Below, one piece after another: positions 39,149 to 49,433 of a stretch of 64,000 nucleotides of DNA. The notes beneath the pieces were generated by a model that was given only the letters and a program-made list of their open reading frames with translations, made no database searches and was not told the DNA's origin. A program made the translations under genes and the position numbers. The stretch is from a virus. The first letter of the stretch is position 1. Each line of letters opens with the position of its first letter. The DNA lies in the IMG/VR virus record IMGVR_UViG_3300008259_000017, positions 1 to 64,000 of that record. One strand, written 5' to 3'.

Positions 39149-41589
39149 TGTCATCAATAAATAATTTAATAAATAAAATAAAATATGATATAGAAGAGAC
39201 AATGGTTACAACCATTCCATCTGAAGCTATTGTTAAGAATGTAGCTAAAGATGGAAGAATTGTTTTTAAACATATTTCATCACCAAGTGAAATGATTGAT
39301 ACTGAGCTAGGCTCTTTAACTGGTGGATCACATGGCTTATTCTATAAACCATTAGAAGGTTCAAAAATATTACTTACAAGAGTTTATCCGGGTAGTACAA
39401 ACCATACTCAGGTATTGCGAGTTATAAATAATCCAGCTAGACTTCAGCATGATAGCTATGAAAATCCATTACCAGATACTGATCCAGGTTATATCCATGA
39501 TGGAAACTTTGAAATAGAACCTGGCGATGTAATGATTAGATCTATTGTAAACGGAAAGGTTAAGCTTACTAAGATTGGTAATGATGGAGAGCTCATTGAG
39601 ATTATAGATTCTAATAATTCCGGATTTTATATCTCTACTGGATTTTCAGAAACAAAAATATCAGAAGTCTCTGATTACAAGCAAGAGGTCAACTCATCAG
39701 GAAGAAAGGTAGCTGGAAAGATAAATAATATAAAAAAGAATGTTTTAAATCAAGAATTAAATCATGAATACTTTGTTGATAAAGATGTAATTTTTGATTT
39801 TGACAAAACACTAGGGATTTATGGCCCAACAGCTAGAGATTTTTATAGTCAAAATGAAGCAAGAAATCCAGCATTAACAGTTCAAAAACTTGTAGTAAAT
39901 CAGATAAACGAAGGAGCAAGATTTATAGGCTTTGATAAAGAGCTGGAGCTTATAAATAGCAAGCTTATAGATAAATCTTACTCTAGTATAGAATTAGCAA
40001 GATATTTAAATGCAAGAAAAGATGATAATTTATTTTTTATGACACCAGATCAAATAATCCAAGTTATAGCTGGTACTGCAGCGGTTGATGACTTTGATTC
40101 CATAAATATAAATTATAATAAAACAGAAATAAAAGATTTTAAAAATCATAGAGATTACTTTTTAGTAAAAAATACTCAAAATAATATTTTCAATAAAATA
40201 AAATCATCATTCAAAAGAGGCATAGGATATCACTTTCAGCTAAATACTCATAATTCAATTTTAGATGATTTTTCTTCACTAAACAATACAAGATTTATTT
40301 TAGATAAGGAAGGAGTTTTAAAAGTTAACATACCAAAGTCTTCAAAAACTGGAAATATACTATATGTAGATCAAACTTATTTTATGAAAGGGCAAGGACA
40401 AACAAGCCCTTCTATATCCCCTGGATTTGCTAATCAGACAAGAACTGAGCAAATACCAGTAACATTAAGAGATTCCGATGGCAAGGTTGTATTTCCAAAG
40501 AGAACTCAGCAGGAGGCAACTTCTAGAAGATTAACAGTTACAAGGCAAACTGGAATTGAATTTTTAAACTCAAATGGTTATTTTGGAGATCAAGGGTCTG
40601 ATTTAAACAGAGTAAGGGTGAATACAACAAGATGGCATAATATGCCAGCAGCATGTGAGCTTCTAACTGCAAACTATATAGAAGATGTTTCAATACCAAC
40701 AGTAACATCATCAGAGATAGCCCCGCATCTTTTGATAGGAAATATGTATGAAAAGACATTTGAGAGGTATGGGCAGTCTTTCAAGTCAAGCGTTACAAGG
40801 CCTGGAAACCCAGCATTCCACTCTGATATTATGGCAACAGTAAGGGTTGCTCCAACTCCTCCAGTTATAAATCCAGGTGGATTGCAGTATATTTCCGGAG
40901 ACAAATATGGAAATGATATACCGTATACAAATGATGATCAAGGACTAAATGAATCAACAAAAACCTATAGCGGAGTAAGTGCAAATATAAATTTTGAAGG
41001 ATCTTTAGAGGCATCTGTAGGCGCAGATGATGCAGATGGAAAAAGCATAACTCTTGATACGCAGGGTTCAGCAGTTGCTTGGTTTGGAAAGGATAAGCAA
41101 GGCAGAAGCGTAGCAATGCAAACAGATGGAAGTGTCATGGTTAATATTGGTGGTCATGATTCCTCTGGAAAATTTAACATCGGAAGACTTGATCTAAGAG
41201 TAAACCTTACAGATAAAGGTATTCTAAGTGAGAATGAAACGCAAAAACCAACTAACTATAAAGATGGTGATTCTGACTTCCTGATTTCTATCAGCGAAAA
41301 GGGTATTATAATTTCAGGAATGAAAAAAGAAGTTCCTATGATTATAAATAACTCTGGAAAGATATGTTTGCAGTCACCTTCTGGTATTGATTTAAATGGT
41401 GGAGCAGGAGGTGTAACAATTACTGAAAAGCAATTGGCACCAAGACCTACATATATGAGCCCAGAGTCAAAGAACACGGATTCTACTCAAAACCCTGGCG
41501 AGCTATCAGATATTGAGACAATCCAAAAAATGTTAACAGAACTCGCTGCAGAAATAGAATCATTAAAGAGTGGAAAACAAGAATACTAG
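39148..41589 (+). CDS. Baseplate central spike protein with OB-fold and beta-helix (813 aa)
   Basis: Residues 20-95 are OB-fold-like (EAIVKNVAKDGRIVF, GLFYKPLEGSKILLTRVYPG, HTQVLRVI), the gp5/VgrG/gpV signature of a channel-top domain. About 400-610 is a mixed region with conserved-looking GNMYEKTFERYG-like strands. About 609-770 repeats short beta turns (EGSLEASVGADDADGKSI, DTQGSAVAWFGKD, MQTDGSVMVNIGGHD, LISISEKGIIISG) like the triple-stranded beta-helix of a membrane-piercing needle. It ends in a short helix (IQKMLTELAAEIESLK). TAATG overlap with the hub. No lysozyme or metal-binding tip (PAAR) motif was found, so any sharpening protein lies elsewhere. It sits below the hub and pierces the outer envelope in family members. 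Confidence 0.76.
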   Translation: MSSINNLINKIKYDIEETMVTTIPSEAIVKNVAKDGRIVFKHISSPSEMIDTELGSLTGGSHGLFYKPLEGSKILLTRVYPGSTNHTQVLRVINNPARLQHDSYENPLPDTDPGYIHDGNFEIEPGDVMIRSIVNGKVKLTKIGNDGELIEIIDSNNSGFYISTGFSETKISEVSDYKQEVNSSGRKVAGKINNIKKNVLNQELNHEYFVDKDVIFDFDKTLGIYGPTARDFYSQNEARNPALTVQKLVVNQINEGARFIGFDKELELINSKLIDKSYSSIELARYLNARKDDNLFFMTPDQIIQVIAGTAAVDDFDSININYNKTEIKDFKNHRDYFLVKNTQNNIFNKIKSSFKRGIGYHFQLNTHNSILDDFSSLNNTRFILDKEGVLKVNIPKSSKTGNILYVDQTYFMKGQGQTSPSISPGFANQTRTEQIPVTLRDSDGKVVFPKRTQQEATSRRLTVTRQTGIEFLNSNGYFGDQGSDLNRVRVNTTRWHNMPAACELLTANYIEDVSIPTVTSSEIAPHLLIGNMYEKTFERYGQSFKSSVTRPGNPAFHSDIMATVRVAPTPPVINPGGLQYISGDKYGNDIPYTNDDQGLNESTKTYSGVSANINFEGSLEASVGADDADGKSITLDTQGSAVAWFGKDKQGRSVAMQTDGSVMVNIGGHDSSGKFNIGRLDLRVNLTDKGILSENETQKPTNYKDGDSDFLISISEKGIIISGMKKEVPMIINNSGKICLQSPSGIDLNGGAGGVTITEKQLAPRPTYMSPESKNTDSTQNPGELSDIETIQKMLTELAAEIESLKSGKQEY

Positions 41590-41597
41590 AGGTTTAA

Positions 41598-44500
41598 ATG
41601 TCATCAATATTATCAGTTGTAGCTGGAGCAATAAATAAGCAAGAAGTAAATGTATCAATAGATATAAATTGTAATCCAGTAGATCCAGCAACTGTTGGAG
41701 CAGATTTATTTGGAAATCCAATATATGAAGTAATATCTCCAATAAACACTGAAAACTTAGTACCACTAAATGGCGGCTCAGTACTAAAGGTATATGGAAA
41801 TCCAGGATTTACAATTGGAATAGATGGCAGCGGAAGTCAGACAAGCTCTTATGCTTCCAAAATAAGAGCAATAAAGTCGATCATATCATCAGAGCTAGAA
41901 CAAAGTTCATTAAAAGAAAGAGCTTTTGATGGATATAAATCAATGTCCTGGATTAGAACTAGGATAAATAAATGTCTAGCCTCAATATCAAATTATATAT
42001 CTAGCGTTCCTTACGATAAAAGTATTTATCAAGAAGATAAGGTTCCAGAATTTATATTAAGCAGAAGGTATTTTACAGCTGCAAATGACATAAAAACAAC
42101 TACAGATAGCTATAAAAATTATTTAAGTGGACTAGGAAAGAGAGATGAAGAGCTAAATCCATTTGGATATTTTTGCTTTATACCATTTGAAGCCATTCTT
42201 TATATATTTGAACTTTTATCAAATATTTCACCAGATGGATTAACTGGAACTGGATTATTTTCTGCAAATGCATTATCTCCAGACTCAGAAAGAATAACCT
42301 TCAAGAGCATATATGATGCGCTGCTAGATGTAAGTGTAAATGGAGTTAGCTGGTCAAATAAGACTAGTGCTGTATTAGCTAGTGCTGTACTAGAGCTATT
42401 CTCCGTAATAAGATTTGACGAAAACTCTTATTACACAGATGCATCAGATAAAAATAAATTAGCCGGATATTATACATTTTTAAATGGTACTTTTTATTTA
42501 AAAACTCCAAATTTAAGCGGAAAGGATTCAAGGGAATCTTATAGTGACTTTATTTACATTGATAATGATGGATCATTAGAGCTGCTGCAATTTGTATTAG
42601 AAATTCTACTTCCAGAAGATTCATTAAGCAAGTCTTTGCCAATCTTATACAGTCAGCTACCAAATTTGTCTATTATAAATGTAACAATAGACTATACAGA
42701 TGGAGCTAGTGAGCAAGCGAATAGAAACATTACTTTAGAAAAAATGAATAAGAAAGCTTATGGGGAGCTTAAGGATTATTCATTTAAGTTATCGCCTATT
42801 ATAAAATCATCATTAAGAAATAATAATATATTAAATACTATAAGTAAGTTTAATCAGAGCTGTAGCGGATTAGCTATAAATAAAGATCAAGCAATTGAAG
42901 CTTTTCCAATTCCAGTTGATATAAACTTTAAATATTTTAATCAAGTAAAAGACTATAATCAAAAAGCAGAAGATCTTTTTAAATTATATAATTCAGTACC
43001 TTTGCATCTTGATGTTTCAAAATCAATAACCAGAGTAGATTCTCTTGATTCCTATTTGTCTGCAATAAATAGACCAGAATTAATCTTGTCAGATAGAGAC
43101 TCAGAGATTACTACTAATCAATTAGAGAAGAATGATTTAGCATTATTTTCTACAAGTAATCAATACTCAAGGATAGCGCTGTCTGGGTCTAAGCCAGAGT
43201 ATTTATTTAAATTTGAAAAAGGTCTAGAATTACCTCCAGTTCCAAATATAGATAGTCAAAATGCTTACCCTTTACACTGGCTAAGTCTAAATCAATCAGA
43301 AGGAGAGAATGAATTTAGTCTGAGCTTATCACAAGATTCAGTAGCTAAGTTGAATTCTATTTACTCAATTGAAAAAGAAACTGGAAATGGAATTATAAAC
43401 CTATTAGATGTTGAATTTGCACTATATATTATTCACAATGCAACTGGCCAATTCTTAAGATTGCCTGGTCCAAATATATTAATAAACGTAGCAGAGTCTT
43501 CTATAACTCAGATAATACCGGACGGATTTTATGGTGGTAAACCAATAACTCCATCTGACAATCTTTCCTTCAAGATAGTAGGAGAGAATTTAGAAAACGC
43601 ACAAGGCGTTTATATAGCTCTGGAAACAGAAGATAGGCTAATAATAGGTTCAAACGAACCAGGCTTTATAGCTACAAATAATCAGATATCTGTATTTTCT
43701 ACAAAATTATGGTCCGAGGTTCTTTCGCTTATTGGAAAGTTTAAAGTATTTGTAAAAACAATAAAAACTGCAAATAAAAAAACCAATACAAAAGAAATAA
43801 ATATAAGTGCTGATGGCACATCAGCGCAAAACCTAGAAAGAAATATAAATACAAAGTTATTTTTTACATCATTAAATTCAATTTATTCTTCAGTAGAAGG
43901 TAAGCCTAAAAAACTAGCCAATAATGTTATTAATAATAAATCACCAGATTCAATACCTCTAGCTCTAGATGGAACTAGCGTATCACTATCTTTAAAATCA
44001 AAAGATACATATGTTTTTTCTGAATCATCAAGGGGAGGTTTATATTGCTATCTTGCTGTAAAAGATGAGGATATAGCAAACTCTGTAGGCTTAAAAAGTG
44101 ATGTAGCAAAAGTAACAGTTGCTGGTGAAAATTACTACTTTAATAAAAAACTAGAATGGGCATATGGATCTGAATATTTTAAAAAATCAAAAATAGGAAA
44201 TCTTGTAGAACTTTCTATTCCAGGTCCGGCAAAAAATACTCCATTAAATTTATCAAAATTTATAGAAACTACTGGTGCTCATAAGTCGTATCTTATATTT
44301 ACAAATTCAAAAATAACTAGCAATACCGAATTTGATATAACATCCTCCACAAGTGAATTTCCAGTATCAATATTGCAGCTAGGAAAAGATCAATTAGATA
44401 AGCCAGCATTTATAACTCCTCCATATATATTGGGCTTATTTGCAGATATTGATAAGGAGTCTGGTGGTGCGGCAGATTTTAATATAAGCGAAGCTTATAA

Positions 44501-47500
44501 TGCACAGGAAGGTTTATTTTTAAAAATTAAAAACGCAATACCATCTGGAATGTTATCAAGTGATGTTATTGTTAAAATAAATGGATCAGAGTCAATATCT
44601 GCAAAAGACAATATTAAATATTTAATGGTCTTGTTTAAATCTCCAAATAGAAAGTCAAATATATTATCAAAGTACCATAATTTTTATATAGAGAGTTTAA
44701 AGATAAATAAGTTTAGATTTAGAAAAGTAAAATATCTAGAAAAAAATATTGCAGTAGCTATATTTAAAAATATAAATAATTTGCCAAAGATAGGTTATTC
44801 TGAAGTTAAAATATTAAGACAGAACCTAGAACACTTTGGCACAACTTCATCCGACCTTTATACCAAGGTATCAAAGAGAATAAATACTGTACAGCCTGAT
44901 GGTAATGATATAATTTTAAACACCGATGTGCGTAGTCTTGATTCTTACAATGTACTCAATGGGAAGCTTATACCAGAAAATTGTATAGTCCCAATAAATA
45001 CAAACTCCGTATATTCTGGAATCCTGCAATACTTTGGGTATTTGACGCCTGCCGCATTAGCTCCAAGATGGTCAGCAAATGAGGGCTTGGAGGATATATC
45101 AAGAGATCCACCTCCTTATATAAGATTTTCTAATCCAGTTATAATAAAAACAAACATAGATCTCTTTGTAGGTGACGAATCATCTAATCCTTATGGTGCA
45201 GTGCTATCAGATCAGAAGGTTGAGGACGGTGCTACAAAAGAGGACTATGTAAAGCTTTCATCTGAAAAAATTTATCCAATTGTAAGCAGAGAGTATGCTG
45301 AATCAAAAGCTGCTTTGCAAAAAAAGGAATCAGAGCAAAAGTTAAACAATATAACATCATCAAATGAAAAAATTAAAGATAGCGATACAGCGACCGAGGA
45401 AGATAAGGCTGCCGCAGAAAGTTCATCTTTAATAGTCACTGATATAGCAGGGCTTCAAGGTGAGCTAGATGCACTACTGGCAAATGTAAACTCAGCTACT
45501 GCTGAGATAATGGCTAAGATAGAGCAGATAAATGAATTGCTAAGGAAGGCTTCGGCAATTGCTGATAAGCTATCGAGTGGTGTGTTTGCAGCCTTAGACT
45601 CAATAGAGGAAATGATAGGAAATACAAGTAGGCCAGAAGATGTATCTGCTATATCACAGTATAGGTGCTTGATACCAGATACTATTGCAAAAAACTCTTC
45701 TTACTCAAGCTATGATGGTTCTGAGTTTTTTATAACTATAACAACACATATTGCAAAAGCACACTCAATTAAGCAAAGAATTCCAGAAATTTTAAAAATA
45801 TCTATAGATGGCAAAGAATACAATTCCGATAACTATAAAGATATAACAATTGGATCAAATCCAATTGTTATAAATATATATGTAAAAGATGGTGATAAAG
45901 ATTTAAAAATAGAGCTATCTAAGTTTAGAGTTTCATCTACATTTAAAGAAAAAACATCGGATGGAATATTTATTTACACAGCTACAATAAATCCAAGCGA
46001 TAGAATTCAGTTATTTGAGACAAATGATTGTATAAAACTATCAGTTAGTACGACCAACAAAGATCGCTTGAATATAAACAGAACTATATCTCCAGAATTC
46101 GGACAAGATATTGATAGAGCGATGGATAGGGCAAAGGGTGGTATAGATAAGTTTAAGAAAAAATCAAAAAAGAAAATTGATGATAAAATTAAGCAAGCAA
46201 AGCTAAAGGTAGGTCCATGGATAACTGACGCTTCTCTTGCTGCGCAAGATGTAATAAGAAGCTTTTGCGACTTCTCATTTCATTTAACGGCAGAAATTGC
46301 ATTCCAGTTAAAAGCACTGAGAATTATTTATGTTCCTATAAAAGTTATCTTCTGTATAATTGATGTTTTATGTGCCTTAACAAATCCTGTCAAATTGGCT
46401 TTGGCAATCATAAGATTGTTTGTATGTTTGTTTGATCTACTATTACTATTGCCACAGCTTGCACTTCCTGTTTTATTCCTAACTCTTTTGATCCACATAT
46501 TGGAACTATTACTCTGTGTAATCCAGAAGATTATAACAATGGTGGTTGCAACAAATGAGATAATAGATGCTTTGGAAAGAGCTGTAAAAGAAAGATCATT
46601 TGAAGCTATAAAAAACCTAGAAATAGCTTTAGAAGAGCATTTAATAACAATCGAAGCAGACTTACAAGTAATGGAGCCGATTCTTCAGATAATTGCATTA
46701 ATACAAGAGTTATTGCAGCTTGTATTTGCATTTCCATGTCAAGTAAATCAAGATCCCGACGACCCAGGTTGTATAGATCCTTCTATGCTGGCCGGATTGA
46801 TTGTAGGAAAGGTTGCTCCAAGTGGGCAGCTAGTTCCAGATGCAATGATTCCAATGGCACAGGCATATACAAACCTTTCATCTCAAAGAACTGGAACAGA
46901 AGGCAATACACCAGATTCTCCTGATCATGATCCAGAAGATGTAACTGATATAGATTATAATTCACCTCCAAAGAATGAGGCTGGAAATAAAATATCAAAC
47001 GTGCTATATAAAACTACTGAGGCAATTGATGCAAATAGTGATGTTATAGTATCCAACAACTCGTTATTTGCTGGTAATGCTCTCCCTGATTTGATAGACT
47101 CTCAGACTCAGCTTCCAAAGACTGTTCAACCTGGTGGCTATTTCTCTGGTGATTCAGATGGAGATGGAAAGATTGATAATATAAATTATGAGAAGTTGAG
47201 ATTTAAAAATGGAGATTTTAATGCAACATTTACAATGTCTTGCACAAAAGCTAAAAAGAAATTTAGCTTTGGACTTCCATTTCTAAATCCAAAAAATGAC
47301 CCAAGATTTGTTGAATTTAGATTTAATAACAGAGGCTTAACAAATAACTTTATATTTGGCAAATTTGCAAACTTCTTTGGAATCAAAGGCAAAGTAATTG
47401 ATGAGAACTTTCCATTGGATTCAAACCCAACATTCTTATCTGCAAATGGAAATGAGCTAAAAATCTTTTCACAGGCATCCTCTTCATTTAATTCAGACAA

Positions 47501-49433
47501 AATAAAGCTAATAAGCCCAATTGATGGATTCTCAGACTTTATAGAGTATGTAGGCGTTGATAGCGGGTTTGGAGATACTATATATTCATTTAAGCCAAAG
47601 CCATTGGTTGCAACTGTTGACGTCTATGAAAGTGGTGTAGATCCAGTTACAGGAGAGGCTACTGTAACTTCTAGACAGGTAACAAAGACGTTTGGAGGTA
47701 TACCATCGTTTGCGATAGTTGATGATAGATTTAATGTTTATTTTATAGAAGATGGCGGATTAAATATAAAACTTGAACAAACAGATGACGGAAGATATAC
47801 TCCTGTAATTGATACAATATTTGCAAAAATGATTAACTATCCAGCCGCAACTTCTAGATCTTTTGATAAAGAAGAGGAGTCTATAACAAGAAAGACGAAC
47901 GCCTATGTTGGTGGTAATAAAAAAGTTAGAGCGGACATAACAAAGAACTTGTTAGCATATTCCGGAGGAGATGAAGTAAAGCAAAATAGATCTAGTGGAT
48001 ATGGAGATGATCTTGGTGATGCAATGCTTAAGATGCAAGAGAATGCATCATTTTTCCAGTCATTAACTGCCCAACAGTATATAGAGATAAATGACAATGG
48101 TGGGGACAGTATAGTAGAAAGAGATACTGATGAGACTTTATTTGGATCATCAAAGCCATTCTTTGTTGCTGGACCAAATGGCGGTCCATATACAATTTAT
48201 ATAAATTATAACAAACTAAACGACAATCTATTTAATGATGGAGCAATAACTTCTTCTGGTAATTACGTAGGAAAGAATGGAGCAAGAGATTTAAAGATAT
48301 ATTTAAATACATTTCTTCCTGATAATCCTATACAAGCAGATCCTCCATATCCAGAGTATGGCGTATATGAGTTTATAAATGGAACTGTACTTGAAAATGA
48401 TGATTTAAGATATGCCGTAACAAATATAGACGTATTTGTATTTCCTCAGATTTACTTTGTAGACATGAGGCAGGTTGCAGATGATATAGCTGCAGCCTGT
48501 GGAACATCGCAAGCAAACCAGCTATTATTGGATATGCCGGGCTTTACAATGGACTTCAACGCAGACGTAGTTGAGCCGTACAATAGGTGTTTAAATGACT
48601 TTATGGGCTTCTTTTTGGATGAGGAAAAGGGGGTCGTTTCAAAGGCAAGGGCAACTATGGCAGCAGGCGGAATACCAGAAAAGATATCTATAGCAGATAT
48701 AAAATCTGTATATGACTCTTTTGTAATTTGTACAAATCTTGCAATTGATGACTCATGTAAGTTTACAGTAAATCCACTAAATACAAGCTTTAAGTTAATG
48801 GGAGACTTAGATGAAACCCCATTGGATGGATATATAGATCCAGCGAATACAATAACAGAGGTCGAACTTGACGGTGCTGTATCAACCATGCCTACAATAA
48901 CTGGCGCAATGGAGTATGCATCAGGAATAGGTGACTCTGTAACTGTAAATGCAAAATCAAGAGCAATTATCCAAATAATCCCAAGAGATTCTTATGATGA
49001 TCAAATTATTGACACACTTGATTTAAGAAATAAAATAAGAGTTGATATAATTTCTGATAGCACAAGCTCTGGGGCTAAGCTTGAAAAAATTGATGTTGAT
49101 CAGGATTTATTAATTAAAAAAGAAGGATCTATATATACACTAGCTATATCCTCTAATACTCCAGGTAAAGTAACAATTAAAGCAAGCATTTGTGATGTTA
49201 CAATCCAGGCGGTAACAGAGAGAGGTATAAAAATAGATACTATTGATCAGAATTGCATACCAAATATAGAAGAAAATGATACAGAATTATTTGCACCAGG
49301 TTCATTGATAAAGGTTGATAGAATTCTTACTGTATTATTTATCGCTCCAAAAGCTCAGACTATGTTTGAATCTAATAATGATGGCGCATCAGTTACAATA
49401 CCACAAGTAGTATTTACAGACATGGCAAATTAA
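41598..49433 (+). CDS. Giant baseplate-region protein with clustered membrane-like helices (2611 aa)
   Basis: No family recognised. Starts after AGAGG (41589-41593). Residues 1-1230 are mostly beta/alpha structural modules; an IPT/TIG-like stretch (ITPSDNLSFKIVGENLENAQ) is at about 650-720. About 1235-1335 is a coiled coil (AALQKKESEQKLNN, GELDALLANVNSATAE). Around 1500-1550 a basic patch (KFKKKSKKKIDDKIKQ). About 1562-1655 has several successive hydrophobic helices (YVPIKVIFCIIDVLCALT, LALAIIRLFVCLFDLLLLLP, ALPVLFLTLLIHILELLLC) followed by amphipathic helices to 1715. At about 1851 SDGDGKIDN resembles a calcium loop (D-x-D-x-D-G). Cys residues are scattered. Placed between spike and wedge genes, it may be a tail protein that inserts in the host membrane during injection; this is inference. 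The stop overlaps the next ATG. Confidence 0.65.
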   Translation: MSSILSVVAGAINKQEVNVSIDINCNPVDPATVGADLFGNPIYEVISPINTENLVPLNGGSVLKVYGNPGFTIGIDGSGSQTSSYASKIRAIKSIISSELEQSSLKERAFDGYKSMSWIRTRINKCLASISNYISSVPYDKSIYQEDKVPEFILSRRYFTAANDIKTTTDSYKNYLSGLGKRDEELNPFGYFCFIPFEAILYIFELLSNISPDGLTGTGLFSANALSPDSERITFKSIYDALLDVSVNGVSWSNKTSAVLASAVLELFSVIRFDENSYYTDASDKNKLAGYYTFLNGTFYLKTPNLSGKDSRESYSDFIYIDNDGSLELLQFVLEILLPEDSLSKSLPILYSQLPNLSIINVTIDYTDGASEQANRNITLEKMNKKAYGELKDYSFKLSPIIKSSLRNNNILNTISKFNQSCSGLAINKDQAIEAFPIPVDINFKYFNQVKDYNQKAEDLFKLYNSVPLHLDVSKSITRVDSLDSYLSAINRPELILSDRDSEITTNQLEKNDLALFSTSNQYSRIALSGSKPEYLFKFEKGLELPPVPNIDSQNAYPLHWLSLNQSEGENEFSLSLSQDSVAKLNSIYSIEKETGNGIINLLDVEFALYIIHNATGQFLRLPGPNILINVAESSITQIIPDGFYGGKPITPSDNLSFKIVGENLENAQGVYIALETEDRLIIGSNEPGFIATNNQISVFSTKLWSEVLSLIGKFKVFVKTIKTANKKTNTKEINISADGTSAQNLERNINTKLFFTSLNSIYSSVEGKPKKLANNVINNKSPDSIPLALDGTSVSLSLKSKDTYVFSESSRGGLYCYLAVKDEDIANSVGLKSDVAKVTVAGENYYFNKKLEWAYGSEYFKKSKIGNLVELSIPGPAKNTPLNLSKFIETTGAHKSYLIFTNSKITSNTEFDITSSTSEFPVSILQLGKDQLDKPAFITPPYILGLFADIDKESGGAADFNISEAYNAQEGLFLKIKNAIPSGMLSSDVIVKINGSESISAKDNIKYLMVLFKSPNRKSNILSKYHNFYIESLKINKFRFRKVKYLEKNIAVAIFKNINNLPKIGYSEVKILRQNLEHFGTTSSDLYTKVSKRINTVQPDGNDIILNTDVRSLDSYNVLNGKLIPENCIVPINTNSVYSGILQYFGYLTPAALAPRWSANEGLEDISRDPPPYIRFSNPVIIKTNIDLFVGDESSNPYGAVLSDQKVEDGATKEDYVKLSSEKIYPIVSREYAESKAALQKKESEQKLNNITSSNEKIKDSDTATEEDKAAAESSSLIVTDIAGLQGELDALLANVNSATAEIMAKIEQINELLRKASAIADKLSSGVFAALDSIEEMIGNTSRPEDVSAISQYRCLIPDTIAKNSSYSSYDGSEFFITITTHIAKAHSIKQRIPEILKISIDGKEYNSDNYKDITIGSNPIVINIYVKDGDKDLKIELSKFRVSSTFKEKTSDGIFIYTATINPSDRIQLFETNDCIKLSVSTTNKDRLNINRTISPEFGQDIDRAMDRAKGGIDKFKKKSKKKIDDKIKQAKLKVGPWITDASLAAQDVIRSFCDFSFHLTAEIAFQLKALRIIYVPIKVIFCIIDVLCALTNPVKLALAIIRLFVCLFDLLLLLPQLALPVLFLTLLIHILELLLCVIQKIITMVVATNEIIDALERAVKERSFEAIKNLEIALEEHLITIEADLQVMEPILQIIALIQELLQLVFAFPCQVNQDPDDPGCIDPSMLAGLIVGKVAPSGQLVPDAMIPMAQAYTNLSSQRTGTEGNTPDSPDHDPEDVTDIDYNSPPKNEAGNKISNVLYKTTEAIDANSDVIVSNNSLFAGNALPDLIDSQTQLPKTVQPGGYFSGDSDGDGKIDNINYEKLRFKNGDFNATFTMSCTKAKKKFSFGLPFLNPKNDPRFVEFRFNNRGLTNNFIFGKFANFFGIKGKVIDENFPLDSNPTFLSANGNELKIFSQASSSFNSDKIKLISPIDGFSDFIEYVGVDSGFGDTIYSFKPKPLVATVDVYESGVDPVTGEATVTSRQVTKTFGGIPSFAIVDDRFNVYFIEDGGLNIKLEQTDDGRYTPVIDTIFAKMINYPAATSRSFDKEEESITRKTNAYVGGNKKVRADITKNLLAYSGGDEVKQNRSSGYGDDLGDAMLKMQENASFFQSLTAQQYIEINDNGGDSIVERDTDETLFGSSKPFFVAGPNGGPYTIYINYNKLNDNLFNDGAITSSGNYVGKNGARDLKIYLNTFLPDNPIQADPPYPEYGVYEFINGTVLENDDLRYAVTNIDVFVFPQIYFVDMRQVADDIAAACGTSQANQLLLDMPGFTMDFNADVVEPYNRCLNDFMGFFLDEEKGVVSKARATMAAGGIPEKISIADIKSVYDSFVICTNLAIDDSCKFTVNPLNTSFKLMGDLDETPLDGYIDPANTITEVELDGAVSTMPTITGAMEYASGIGDSVTVNAKSRAIIQIIPRDSYDDQIIDTLDLRNKIRVDIISDSTSSGAKLEKIDVDQDLLIKKEGSIYTLAISSNTPGKVTIKASICDVTIQAVTERGIKIDTIDQNCIPNIEENDTELFAPGSLIKVDRILTVLFIAPKAQTMFESNNDGASVTIPQVVFTDMAN

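Noticed and set aside
46736-46924. 62-aa + strand frame within the 2611-aa gene
   Set aside because: Shadow frame, Arg/Ser-rich, no ribosome site, fully inside a continuous coding frame.
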